Below are positions 51,701-61,490 of a stretch of DNA of 64,000 bases, piece by piece. The notes under the pieces were generated by a model. That model saw only the letters and a program-made list of their open reading frames with translations. It did no database searches and had not been told where the DNA came from. The stretch comes from Opisthorchis felineus (lineage: Eukaryota; Platyhelminthes; Trematoda; Opisthorchiida; Opisthorchiidae). The translations under genes and the position numbers were made by a program. Numbering within the stretch: position 1 is the stretch's first letter; the number at the start of each line of letters is the position of its first letter. The stretch lies in NCBI GenBank assembly GCA_004794785.1, contig SJOL01005652.1, forward strand, positions 363,144 to 427,143, in the 5' to 3' direction.

Positions 51701-53899
51701 ACAGACTGAGTTGGTCGGTTTGTGTGTAGAACGTATAATCAGTCAATGAGGTGGTTGGTTTGACAGATGCGCTTTCATGACCGGGGACTGAAGTCCAGTG
51801 GAACCTGATGGCCTCTATGCCCCCCTCTTGTGAACATAGAATACGGCCTAACAACTTCAGCAGTGGCTAGTGGTTATCGTCCAACTGGTTTTAATCTGCA
51901 GCCACTAAACACTAGTGAAGGCAGTTTCTTTGGACCTGGCATCAAGTACATGGCAATATATATCACAGAGGTTGGTGCTGTTTCATCTGAGCATGAGTTC
52001 GGCCGGAAGATGTAGGATGTGCCCACGAGACCAACCGAAGCGACAAATTTCGGTGGATACACTGGTGTTTCACCAAACACCTATCTGTGCCTGACAGTTT
52101 GCCACGACAAACAGTTAGGTTTATTGTTTTTGAATGAAGTAACAACATGGTGGCTGTGATTTACTGGTCGAGACACGTTGGCGATCGCTAGTCCTACAGG
52201 GGCCTTTGGCAGATATTCTCTAATTGCAACAATACGTGCATATCGGGACTGATGAAATCGGTAAGCATAAAAGACTAGTTGTAATTGAGGAAAGTTTGTT
52301 GAGTTGCTTTCAAGCTGCACGGGAAATATGCAATTGGATTGCATTGTCACGCTCGGTAGCAAGCAACCTGATCGCTTGGACGGCTTGGTACGAGTAGTCC
52401 TGCTATCGGCCACTCTATAAACGTTCAGATGCCAGAATGCTTTCTCCAGAGTTAGTTATGCGGGCATTATTCGGTAAACTGCATTCGCATTTCAGAAAAG
52501 ACATTTTCGGGCAGTTGTCTAACGCACCTTTTTCCGTAGCTGGGAATTATGTGATACAGATGTCCGATTTCATGGCCGATTACATTGTAATGGATTTCAG
52601 TGTGTAAAACTGTGTATGGTTTGGAAAAAGCCATGCATCGTCCATTAGACGAGACACCTTCGTCGATGTTTCACCCGTTACCGATAACCAACCCCTTTGT
52701 GCCAGTTTGTCATCTGGGATTCCTACGTTTTCTGCAGAGCTGCGTCTGCTCTGAATATATTCTTACGGTGAAACGTATGCCGTAAAATGTCTGATGTTGA
52801 TTAGCTGATAGTGGTGAATTTGAATCTTTCATAGTTTCTCATGAACGAAATGTATCCTCACGGGCAGAAGCACTTGGTGCTATAGCCAAACTGGACCAAC
52901 TCATTGACGTCACGTTGTTTTTTTTAAAAAAAGTCAATAGCCCCTTTTATCTTTTGATGGTGATTTCAATGATCTTACGATTACTTCTCCAGCACTGTTG
53001 TAGGATAAAGCGCCTACGAATACGCAGCACCTTATAATGGATGCAGGCAGCCTCTGAATAGGTCAACCGAATTCCCACTGTAAGTAGCCTCAATATTAAT
53101 ATGCAATTGACGGGGCAGCTCTGACAACAGTGTGATTCTTTTTAGCGGGGATTATGTCACGAGCCAGTTTTCGGCGTCTGTTGCTTTAGTGAACATCGTA
53201 GAAATTCTGTCCACTCCTTAATCTCGCTGCTATTGATGGGTCCTGTACTACATACAAAATCTGCGCGGGCGCATATTTCCTAAAACTGTGCTCGACAGAA
53301 TCACATGGTAACCAGATAGCACCGATCGCGCACTGCCAGACATGCTTTCCGCAATAAAACCCCCTTCTACCTTATGCTTTTCGTGTGTTTGTTCAATTTT
53401 CTCATTTTCTGGTAAACAGTTCATTAGGGTTAGAAAGGAAATCCCACACATGTTGCATCTGGTACTGAGGCTAACCGAACAGAATGACCAGTTTCTTCTT
53501 GATTCGGCGAGTACATGATGCACACTTCTAGAGTAAAAAAGACATTTCTAAGATAATTTTTCGGCTTACCAGAGCGATATTGAACTGTTCAACTGACCGG
53601 TCAATCCTGCTTGCGTGCTATTTGCAAAATTTAGGGAGCATGTGAATTCCTAAAAGCCCCACAGTCGAACAAATTTAGATGCGAAATGTTGGTTAGTGCC
53701 GTTGCTGTTCTTAACCACTTCTTCTTCTCGATTTATAATTACAATCGGTTTCTTGTCTATCTCGTCTGCTCAGTTTGTTCCCCACAATGCCAAGACACAA
53801 TTACGTCAAGGCACAGCCATATGTGCGAGAACTCTGCGAACGTCATGGTCTTCCGTACCCAGTGAAACCGTTGGGTTTGGCCTTCAAAGATATCATCAG
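36557..53899 (+). CDS. Front-end fatty acid desaturase (FADS2-like), 5' and 3' ends not found
   Basis: An endoplasmic reticulum membrane di-iron enzyme that inserts a cis double bond between an existing one and the carboxyl end of a fatty acyl chain, in polyunsaturated fatty acid synthesis. Seven exons (36557-36703, 37049-37210, 43823-43958, 45991-46067, 48976-49073, 51061-51237, 53774-53899) have GT/AG borders and matching phases and give 307 codons with no stop. The three histidine boxes are HDFGH, HSQHH and QLEHH. The glutamine in the third is diagnostic of front-end desaturases. Further landmarks are [50 protein letters not shown] and [10 protein letters not shown]. The family has about 440 residues with an N-terminal cytochrome b5 domain. 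That domain (about 130 residues) and about 12 C-terminal residues are missing here, so the exact regioselectivity cannot be told. Introns range from 345 bases to 6.6 kb and host several repeats. Confidence 0.94.
36704..37048 (+). other. Desaturase intron, 345 bases
   Basis: GT-AG intron between the membrane hairpin exon and the box 1/2 exon. Nothing else is seen in it. Confidence 0.85.
37049..37210 (+). CDS. Desaturase exon: histidine boxes 1 and 2
   Basis: Acceptor GCTTTCAG, donor GTT|GTAAGT, 54 codons in phase 0. [12 protein letters not shown] holds box 1 (HX3H) and [10 protein letters not shown] holds box 2 (HX2HH). These residues bind the di-iron centre. Confidence 0.95.
37211..43822 (+). 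other. Desaturase intron, 6.6 kb
   Basis: GT-AG intron with phase 0 borders. It contains a tRNA-derived SINE-like repeat on the minus strand at 38400-38540. Several open frames (for example 42497-42970, 157 codons) have no recognisable content. Confidence 0.75.
38400..38540 (-). repeat. tRNA-derived SINE-like repeat
   Basis: On the minus strand, GTTGTGAGAGCACA (38497-38484) resembles the D-arm/box A half of a tRNA. AGCTCAAATCC (38457-38447) resembles box B (two mismatches to GGTTCAAATCC), at a tRNA-like distance. No cloverleaf is complete. The translated string [17 protein letters not shown] is one I associate with repeat-derived frames in liver fluke sequences. The family cannot be named. 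Confidence 0.45.
43823..43958 (+). CDS. Desaturase exon: cytosolic loop after box 2
   Basis: Acceptor TCTTCAG, donor TTTG|GTGCGT, 136 bases ending in phase 1. It encodes [15 protein letters not shown] and [12 protein letters not shown], matching in length and pattern the FHKDPDV...LPYNHQHEYFF region of animal FADS2. Confidence 0.92.
43959..45990 (+). other. Desaturase intron, 2.0 kb, with a 203-codon frame
   Basis: GT-AG, phase 1. A plus-strand frame 44221-44832 (203 codons, serine/cysteine-rich) is the longest unexplained frame in the window. It shows no known domain. Confidence 0.7.
45991..46067 (+). CDS. Desaturase exon: GPPLL membrane segment
   Basis: Acceptor TTTCCCACAG, donor GAG|GTCAGT, 77 bases (2 + 25 codons). 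It joins the preceding phase-1 exon to give [13 protein letters not shown], the conserved start of the second membrane pair, and ends FVRRRYE. It is small and would be missed by frame-based gene finding. Confidence 0.9.
47785..48142 (+). mobile_element. RTE 3' end, copy D, with composite trinucleotide tail
   Basis: Plus-strand sequence such as GACAGGACACATCAATGGTTAG, CACCCAAGCTATTGCCTTC and GAAACTGTGGCAGCCAGAAT matches the reverse complement of copy E (57313-57600). It covers the last codons and the 3' untranslated region. The element ends near 48100 in GTT, GGT and GAT runs. This defines a second RTE subfamily, different from copies B and C in the 3' untranslated region. Confidence 0.75.
48151..48220 (+). 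repeat. tRNA-like SINE head
   Basis: Box A-like TGGCCGAACGG at 48159-48169 and box B-like GGTTGGAGACC at 48203-48213 (one mismatch to GGTTCGANNCC) are 33 bases apart, as in a tRNA gene. A proper tRNA fold and anticodon are not evident, so a tRNA-derived SINE is more likely than a tRNA gene. It starts within about 10 bases of the RTE copy D tail. Confidence 0.5.
48976..49073 (+). CDS. Desaturase exon: second membrane pair
   Basis: Acceptor CTTTTAG, donor CCG|GTAAGG, 32 codons plus 2 bases. [20 protein letters not shown] and [10 protein letters not shown] match the DLAW...LGALLFLNFIR part of FADS2. Confidence 0.92.
49074..51060 (+). other. Desaturase intron, 2.0 kb
   Basis: GT-AG. Contains a minus-strand 171-codon frame (49283-49798) without recognisable domains, and a short tandem duplication of TCCTGTATACT at about 49730-49762. 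Confidence 0.7.
51061..51237 (+). CDS. Desaturase exon up to histidine box 3
   Basis: Acceptor GTTTTACAG, donor CA|GTACGT, 177 bases. [32 protein letters not shown] and GHLNFQLEH are highly conserved. The last His codon of QLEHH is split by the intron. Confidence 0.95.
51238..53773 (+). other. Desaturase intron, 2.5 kb
   Basis: GT-AG. A box A-like TGGCTAGTGGTTATCG at 51863 hints at another tRNA-derived repeat, but no good box B follows. Nothing else was recognised. Confidence 0.65.
53774..53899 (+). CDS. Desaturase exon after box 3
   Basis: Acceptor GTCTGCTCAG, 126 bases. It completes QLEHH and continues [22 protein letters not shown] and LGLAFKDII, ending with AG before GTAACC. The next in-frame codon across the donor is TAA, so unspliced transcripts would end in KDIIR. 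A short last exon (about 12 codons in relatives) was not recognised downstream. Confidence 0.92.
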
Positions 53900-54334
53900 G
53901 TAACCACCTTGTAGTACACGAGTCAGAGATGAAAACTTACTTATCATTATTGAACCTTTGTTGGTACCATAAGGCGCATCAAGGAGTGTGCTCTTTCCGC
54001 CTTTTTCGTTGGCGTTTTTGGGCCCATGTCATACACCAGCACCCAAGAATGATAGAGAAATTTCAGTCTTGATCGCATTGCACTTAGTTTGTACTTAGCT
54101 TGTCTCAACAGTACCTGCTATCTCTCCCGCTATGCAATTTTCTTTCCTATTGTCAACGAATTACTGTACGGCAGTCAGAACTTCTGTAGAGTCTGCTTAC
54201 AGTTTTAAGGTACGTTGTTCTACATACTTTCGCCAAAAGGAAATGCCCTTCAAGTTTACATGGTCACCGTGCCATTAATTCCCGTACTTCTGGTTCCCAT
54301 AGGATTTACAACGAGCTGCACAAAAGTTTGCCCC
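53900..54334. other. Downstream flank of the last desaturase exon seen
   Basis: Starts with a GT donor. No convincing terminal exon (expected pattern about S-L-x-x-S-G-x-L-W) was found here or further on. Confidence 0.5.
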
Positions 54335-54850
54335 TCGAACTATTAGGGTTTGTAAGGTTTGTCTCATCTCCCCAGTTTTGCTCACTTTTCGCCATGACAT
54401 CACCATGCAAGCCGTGAATCAGGGTATCAAAATCCCAGTGAACAAAGATTGGTGAAGTTGAATCATGTGGGCAGTACTGTTCTGTTAGCTTGCGACCATG
54501 TGTCCTCGAGACTAGTCTAAAGAGAATGTTCCAACTGGTCCATTGCATCGGCCTGCACTTTACTCCTTCAGAGTGTAAAATGTTACCTGAGGATTTCTCA
54601 TTCCCTCGGAACGCCTTTGAATTTCAGAATGAGGGGCTTGTGCCATTTAATAGATTTACTTGTCTTGACAGATGTATAAACCGTTATCGTACTGTGACAA
54701 AGAGGGCCAACACACACCATCAATTGACGAGGAATGTCCGTAATGAGAAACGAATTTGAATGTGGCCGAAGGACCGTGTCTACAAAGCTGCTTTGAGAGC
54801 AGTCTTCCTTTATGCTTGGGAAACCTAGCTTACCGTGTGGAGATCTCGAA
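54335..54850 (+). mobile_element. RTE/CR1-like RT relic on the plus strand
   Basis: VCKVCLISPVLLTF near 54345 corresponds to VRQGCLISPLLF. LNHVGSTVLLACDHVS near 54455-54500 sits where LEYADDIVLLACDHVS is expected, so the catalytic YADD is gone. The frame 54490-54759 then continues with GLHFTPSECKML and NRFTCLDRCINR (the GLRFxPSKCK and FTYLGSCI blocks). KAALRAVFLYAWET near 54785-54825 is the VRAVLLYGCETW block. Frameshifts separate these blocks. Sequence beyond 54850 may still belong to it but is too decayed. Confidence 0.72.
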
Positions 54851-56323
54851 GGGTTTCAGATATTTGTTCTTTTTTCAGCCTACTAGGTCTTACTGGTCGT
54901 AGCAGGTCTGTAATGAAATGGTCGGGAATCACTTGAGTGGCAAACAAATCTTGTCGGGATATACTTGCCCGAGCATGTGTTACATATGCCCTACCACTGT
55001 ACACCAATGCAAGCCATGGTTTCCACTTCAAACTCTTGTTGATGAAACGGCCGTGTTGGATATACCGTGACGTTGCGAAGTAAGACAAATGCGGCGATTG
55101 TCAAGCTGAGCTCCGTGAGATAGCCGCCCCTTCCTTTGTGGGGCCCACGAGATTCTTCCTTCTCGTAGCTGGGGTCCCTACGAGACACTTCACTTAGCCG
55201 GTCTCACTAGTGAGCTCGTTGTCACTTCCTGGCGGTTCGGTCTGGCTAACGCTTGACAGCCGTTGTGTGCCGGAACTGTATTGGGTGAGGCTCGCAAACG
55301 ATATTGGGCCAATTCCGCTTCTGGCATCATACACCATCATTGGTCATTGTGTTTATTCGCTGGTTTTGACTGTTTTCCCCGGGTACACAGGAGCTTTCGG
55401 GATTAGTCTTCACACTTCCGCTCTTGTTTCTCCTTACTAAAGTCTCCTTACCTCATTGCCATGTGAGATTTAAGCACCAAATTTTACTTCCACTCTATTG
55501 CTGGCCATGATGATGATGATGTTGGTCGGGGCTTTCGTTTCTTGGAGCCCCAACCTCGCAGTATGGCTTCCGCCGTGCAGTAAGCTCCGAGTTAACGCAC
55601 AGTCAAAGTGCTTATGAGCACCAAGTCGATATCAGGTCAAAGACAATTCGAGGACAAATAAAACAAGGCGAATTTACATGAGGACAGGCCCCTGACGTCA
55701 TTTTAATTGCAAACAGGCGAGGGTTTGAAAATACGTAGCGCCGACAAAGCAGGGGTTCAGTCAGGAAAGCGAACTACGGGCGGATTGTAATTATTCGTGT
55801 CAGCGAGTTTGTATTAGGGACTGTTCAGCAAGCACCTTAATGAAAAGAATGGAAGGAGAAAAGTGGCGGGTCTAAATGCCATCCTGTCGCAGTTATACCA
55901 AAGTATGTTTCAACCGCGGTCATACAGTTTATGCCTTTTGCGAGTCTGATTATTCTGATAATACCTTCAAGCACAGTTCGATAGGCAATGCTACCCGAGA
56001 TCATTGACTACTTAAAGGGCAATGCATGTTGGGTAGACGTTACCAAAACCACACTGAAGTTGCTTTTCAAAATGCTTCTTCTCCAACCAGTCAGGTATCC
56101 GTTTGTCTTGAACAATACATGATAAATGCTCACTACTTGATATTCAGCGAAGTCTTCATGAATGTTTTTCAGAGACCCATATTTCTTCTTTTCCTTACCA
56201 GCCAGCCTCAATCATTCAGGCGATATTGTGATTAGATCATCCAGTTTCACTCGGTCGTCAATTTGTTCTAAGTCATTGCCCATGGATTCTTGTCTTGCTC
56301 TGCGAAGTCCTCGTAGTTTTTTT
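54851..56323. other. Intergenic stretch, no gene recognised
   Basis: A (GAT)4 run lies at about 55509. Otherwise only short frames without motifs. Confidence 0.4.
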
Positions 56324-56400
56324 CAATCAAATGGAAAAAGTTTGGGACCGATTGAGAAGTCGTTTCAGAAGGGCTCGGTAAACAATCGGTGGTTTTTAAT
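56324..56400. repeat. Dispersed repeat, copy 2
   Basis: Matches 7931-8010 in the same orientation (shared CGTTTCAGA and GGTAAACAATCGGT blocks) and leads directly into the hairpin at 56407-56470, which copy 1 lacks. Confidence 0.6.
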
Positions 56401-56406
56401 TGGGCA

Positions 56407-56470
56407 ACGTTTTGCTTTTGACACAAAAGCTTCTTGGCCTGATGAAGCTTTTGTGTCAAAAGCGAAACGT
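56407..56470. repeat. 27-bp inverted repeat (hairpin) with hammerhead-like motifs
   Basis: The arms 56407-56433 and 56444-56470 are reverse complements with one mismatch, around a 10-base loop. Each arm contains its own small hairpin (GCTTTTG, 3 bases, CAAAAGC). CTGATGA at 56440-56446 and GAAA at 56464-56467 flank the second small hairpin, as in a hammerhead ribozyme core, but there is one extra A before the stem and no convincing stems I and III. The hairpin itself is directly seen. Any ribozyme role is speculation. Confidence 0.75.
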
Positions 56471-57312
56471 CCTCGTAGTTTTGATCGGATGACTGCACAC
56501 ACAGCTTGATAACGTCCCGCCTACTCGCGCTCAAAACTTGTAACTATTTTGGGTACTATTTAAAATGAGTTTCATATGTGAGAGAGAGCACATTGGGGCG
56601 AAAATTTCGCCGCCACACACAACTAATTGACTATTGGTTCACTTATACCCTTATATCTGTTTTCACAACAAATTACCGTTTTCATTTATCAAGGTCCCTT
56701 TCAAGGTCAGCTGATTTGTGGAAGATGGCCAAGAAGAAGCAAAAATCAATCTAAGGAAGCTCTGGTGCAGCTTTACTATTCATGCTGACGCATCAAACGC
56801 GCCATCCCGTAACACTTGTTGTGCTTTATATGAACTGATTGTTTCTTTTCCAGAAGACTCATTGTCTTCTTGCTGCACCACTTTTTTCGCCTACACCTAC
56901 ATCGATGCCAGAATTGGAAACTAAATGAAATAAGTATTTTTCGTTTTCTTATTTTTTGAGGCTGGTGTTGGGGGATAGGTCAGTGAAATCTGCGCCTTCA
57001 CTTTCGGAACCGCCGCGTACAATTACTTTTAACCTTTGTATGAAAAAGCCCCTCGATTAACGAGTGGATCGCACAGCTCAACAACTCCACTTCCGTACCT
57101 CGCTCCAATACGAGCGCCAGCAACTTCGCAATCAAACTCTTTTGAACCAGTGATATAAAAAACAGACGTTTTAGGCAGCAAAGTCTAACATATTTTGTGG
57201 AAATATGATGGCAGTAAACACGACTACCGCATGTTTTTTCATGATGGAGTCAAGCTAAGGCCGATTTGTCGCGGGATCAGCATCTGTTACCGTCAGACCG
57301 AAATTTGGGCAA
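56471..57312. other. Intergenic stretch, no gene recognised
   Basis: Short frames only. No domain or exon recognised. Confidence 0.4.
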
Positions 57313-57905
57313 TCATCAGCTGCAAGGACCGCGTACTTTCCGTACGGCGATTCTAGTTGCCACAGTTTCGTTTAGCGGTGATTTGGGGAGTTGGGGGAGG
57401 TAGTTGCGTATTGGAGGCTGAAGCTGATATAATTGATGCGTAAATACAGGGTTGTCAGTGGACTTTAAGTGGGGAGATTGGGAAGGGAGCTATGCATGAA
57501 AGCAATAGCTTGGATGCACGAGCGCCATTGAGGGCGCGGCTGACGATATCCCTAACCATTGATGTGTCCCGTCTCGAGATCCCCATCCAGGAAGACGGCA
57601 ATGACCAGCGCAGCTGAGTTTGCTGGTAATGGCTTTCATACTTCGCTGCCAAGCGATTGCTTGACCTCCCCTGGCTCGTTTCCACCGTTCGCGTGGCTGT
57701 GCAAAAAGAAGCCTTCGAAAAAGTCGGTCAACGGACATACGGAGAACTTGGCCAAACCAGCGCAACCAATGGAGTTTGATCAGTTCATCTATCGTGGGCG
57801 AGTTATCTCTTCCCAAAACCATTCGACGTACTTCAGCATTACTGATCCGGTGTTCCCACCAGACTCGGGCAATCCCCCGAAGACATCCATGGTCAATCTC
57901 GACCC
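57313..57905 (-). mobile_element. RTE 3' part, copy E (C-terminal RT domain and 3' UTR)
   Basis: The minus strand reads WWEHRISNAEV-like sequence in broken frame near 57860, then the frame 57490-57822 (VLGRDNSPTIDELIKLHWLRW, GQVLRMSVDRL, RARGGQAIAWQRSMKAITSKL, RLPGWGSRDGTHQWLG). These are the conserved C-terminal blocks of the fluke RTE family. The 3' untranslated region down to about 57313 matches copy D. Several frameshifts and a 5' truncation near 57905 are typical of a dead insertion. Confidence 0.83.
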
Positions 57906-59044
57906 ACTCATAGGAATCATCCTATGACAGTCAGTAAAAAAATTCGCAACTAGGTTTGCTGAGTTAAACGCGGGTTCCATGCGCATTTGGGATTCAGGAG
58001 AAACTGAGTGAATATGAGGTCAACAGAACTCAGCTGTGACCAAACCCATTCAGACAGGTGCTGCGTACAGTTGTACACGGATCTACTGTCCATAAATTTT
58101 ACCGTAATCATCACATAATTTGACGTCTTTTGTATATGTAAACCAAAGAAACACGATGGTTTCTTGCGCTTAACTACAGTTGTCCTCCAGCAGCGAGCTC
58201 TCTATTCCTACTTGGGACCTCGAAAATGCACACTGGGCTTCGGGCTGCTCGTTAGATTTATCGCCGATGATGACATGTTTGCTACAGAAAGCCATGAAGC
58301 GGAATCTGCATGGCGCCGATAACACAGGAAAAGTATCCTTCCAACACTGGATTCACTTGTTCCGTTGAATTAAAGCACAGCGTCTGATTGCAGTAACTTT
58401 GCAAGAAAGCAATTCACCAAGACAAAACTCGTTACAGGATTCAAGGAACAGGCCTATTGCTTTGTTCCTAGTTCGGAGGTGGTTTTGAGGAAATGGAAAT
58501 TGGACCCAGTGATCAACAGTATAATCAAGTTGGTAATCCAGTTTTTCAACATAATATAAAAATATCGCAAAGCCGCAGATATTTCAATGTAAGTTTGTTC
58601 CGCAACTGACTGCCCATCTGGTTCAGAAGTTTGTGGTTAATTACGAGAATTTGCTTAATACTTTGCGCAGGTGTGAAACATCCTACTCACCAACAGGTAA
58701 CTAACTGAATGCTGTTGCTGAAGGCTTATCTGGATTCAAGGTCACGAAACACAGGCTTACTGAGATAATAGGTGCCTAAAATCCCGTAGTCGATGGAGGC
58801 ATAACGATTGAAGTATCCTAGCTGTACTGCACTGTATACACTACTGTATGCACACGAACTACTGTATATCACAGCTCCGCAATGATATCCAATGAAGCAA
58901 CCATGAGCTGCCAAGATTTTCTTACACATCAAACCACATGAACCTGAGCCTGTGTTGAACAAAAAGGTTTTGATTCTGTCAAGTGGTTGCTTAATTCTTC
59001 ACCTATTTTGTTCAAGTTAGCACTTCTGGTGATATTCGGTTTCA
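57906..59044. other. Intergenic stretch, no gene recognised
   Basis: RT sequence of the gypsy relic that starts at 59045 was expected here but not found. Only short frames without motifs. Confidence 0.4.
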
Positions 59045-60190
59045 GGCCGTTTAACTACTCTATCTGGGGCTGCCCGTTTGTGGTGTACACGGACCGGAAT
59101 CCATTGACGATCAAGTCAGCAAACAAAGGAGTTTGAGCAAATGATCTCCCACTGACTACAAAGATGGTTCGTTCTGTTAGACGTACTCAACCGCTATTTC
59201 ATTTTAGAGGCTTGCAAAATGCCTGTTGGTGTTCTGCGTCATCTTCCATTTGGTAATCCGACAAACAGCACAGCACCACCTGGGCTGATCAGTTTGATGT
59301 AGTGCCTGGAAACCACAGCGGTTGAGGGTGAAAATATCTAACGAGTAGCAAACCACAATCAACTCTTGTTCAATTTGGATCGGTTCATTCTAGTGGGTTG
59401 GTCGGCTGATGCTCAGAATGATTTGAGACCATCTGAACACATGAACAGGGGTTCAGTTTGCACAATGACTTAATCTAACCTTGCCATTGCTGCCAAAGTA
59501 CACTTGCAGCTACTACGCAAACTGCATGATGCTCAGGAAAGCCACGTGTTGAGCAGAATACAGGAACGTCATTGCAATCCTGACAGAGATTTTTGGGTGG
59601 ACTACCCACGTCCACCAGATTGAATGATGCGTCTACTGATAAATGATGCTCATCCCGTTGTTCAGGCTAACACCAACGCTACAATGTGTTCACAGCATTT
59701 ACTGTATCGGAGACTATTTGCACTGACAATGGATATCTGGCTATCAGGTATTAATTCAAAAACTGGGATAAAACAGGCAAAGACAGCCCCTATATACCCG
59801 GCGCCAGACGATCTTGCAGAACGAGCCATGCAAACATTGAGGAAGGGTAGTATCAAACGGTGTATCGGAAATATGCAAACTTAACCAGCTTTGGTTCGCC
59901 TACCGCACTACCCCGACAGAGTCCACTGGTAGATCTCCACAGCTTCCCTAGCGGCGAATCCTTCGCACGAGACTAAAACTTCTCTCTCATCCCCCAGATT
60001 TAGGATAGAATTTTTACACACCCGAGAAGAGTGTGTGGGGAACTTCCGTGCAGCAAAACTGTTTTGGTCCAAGCCAGATTACTTCATGGATCGGTTTGGC
60101 AGTCAGTGAGGATGGGCAATAATTTGGGGAAAACACCTGATGGTCAAATTATGTGTAGGCTCACGTGAGCCCACATGCAACTGGTGATTA
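59045..60190 (+). mobile_element. Ty3/gypsy relic: RNase H fragment and integrase
   Basis: YSIWGCPFVVYTDRNPLTIKSA (59055-59125) matches the GRPFxVYTDHKPLT block of gypsy RNase H. At 59698-59735 one frame reads TVSETICTDNG (second catalytic Asp box of integrase). After a frameshift, 59760-59840 reads TGIKQAKTAPIYPAPDDLAERAMQT, the NGIKHxKTAPYHP...LAERAVQT block with the catalytic Glu. STGRSPQLP and RILRTRLKLLSHPPDL (59920-60003) match the STGRSPAELLxGRRLRTRLDLL block. Multiple stops and shifts show that it is dead. The part between RNase H and integrase (59140-59690) is not interpretable. Confidence 0.82.
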
Positions 60191-61360
60191 CTAATAAGCA
60201 GACAGGAGGAGACCCGTCAAATCTAGGTCAATAGCCTTAGTTCTCCAGATTGAAGAAAATATGCTGCGCCTGTTAAAACGCCTGCCGGAGCTGATCGATG
60301 GCTCTGGGATGAATGCACACTGCGCTCTCTGGGAGAAGGGACGTGACGTCCAACGTTGCCGTCCTCCATTTCATTGGCCGCCGGTTTATCCTGCTTTCCT
60401 ATTGGTTATTGCGTTGCCGTTCCGATCAGTGACCAGTCTCGCCGTCCACATACACACTAACACAGCTTCGATAGGCCCATTGTCTGGCTTGTCGCGTTGG
60501 CCACTTCACTGTACGTCCACATCATGTCTAGACTAAACCATATGGTGAGACGCTGATTCGAAAAGATGCGGGTTTTTGACGAAAGTCAATATAAAGTTTA
60601 TTTTGGCATTATAGCCCTAATCGGAATTAAAGCCACTTTCACGGCACACATGACAAAACTAGATTTAGGACAGCTGCTGCTCATCGTGCGTGAGAACAAA
60701 TGTGTTGTGTGTGTCAAGAGACCGCCCACTGAACCGTCAACATCCGGACCTAAGAAATACTCTGCTACAAAGTCAGAATTAAGACACCTGAATTCTACGC
60801 CCTTCCAACAATTCTGCTTTGAAAGGATGCGACGGAAGCTACCAGTTCTCTTAAGCACCTTCCTTGCCATAGCTAACCAATTATCCCATTTAGTTAACTT
60901 GAGAAGAACGCTGACATCTTAGTACGACACTTGAAATTCGGGGGACCAACCTTTGTGAACATGAACAAATCGAAGATTAACCGTGGTATCGGACAAACAA
61001 GATTGACAGGATCGCTGCTATGTCCTCTTGGATCAAATCTGGCTAGTTCGATCCTCTATTCGCTTGGGCTGTTGAACCAAAACGTCCATTCACCTGGCTT
61101 GCTAAGTATTTGCATTCGTTCATTAATTTGAAGATGACATAAACAAAACTGGTGTTTTCACTTTTAAGCAAGCTGAAACCCAGGTATGAAGCGCCCAGCC
61201 AAAAAGTCGACCAATTTTCCACTGCGGAAACCCAGAGGATTGAAATCCAGCCTGTTTAATTTCAAGTTAACTGATTCACTAACACTGGTTCGAAAGGACT
61301 TCAATAATTTTTAACGTTGTGTAACAAATAGGTCTGGTTGATCCTCAACATTTGATGATG
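60191..61360. other. Possible LTR region and unassigned sequence
   Basis: The stretch 60200-60540 follows the integrase relic and precedes a TGGTGAGACGCTGATTCG sequence (60543-60560) that looks like a primer binding site, so it could be an LTR of another gypsy-type element. No second copy is in the window to prove it. A 118-codon plus-strand frame (60566-60922) follows and is not recognised. It could be an unfamiliar gag. Confidence 0.3.
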
Positions 61361-61490
61361 AGATGATGACAGCAGCGCGAGTCAGGAAGTTTGTCCCGGA
61401 AATGAACCGGGATTTACTTCAATATAAAGTGAATTTCGAATACGTATTAGGAACGGACTGAAGCACAAACATTCTCGGAGAACCGTTTAG
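61361..61490 (+). mobile_element. Possible gypsy RNase H fragment
   Basis: The plus-strand frame reads AARVRKFVPEMNRDLLQYKV and NFEYVLGTD, then STNILGEPFSA after one stop. The pattern resembles the ARLQRW...YxxxxxYxPGTxNxxADALS end of gypsy RNase H. Short and unsupported by flanks. Confidence 0.35.

Noticed and set aside
51863..51910. tRNA-like box A (TGGCTAGTGGTTATCG)
   Set aside because: The candidate box B (GGTTTTAATCT) has three mismatches and lies too close, so a SINE or tRNA call is not supported.
54299..54420. CCCATAG acceptor followed by GATTTACAACGAG as the terminal desaturase exon
   Set aside because: The in-phase translation (IYNELHKSLPLELL) does not match the family end and leads into a retroelement relic.
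56718..56800. LRKLWCSF-like sequence as the terminal desaturase exon
   Set aside because: No acceptor in the correct phase; the in-phase reading lacks the conserved LW pattern.
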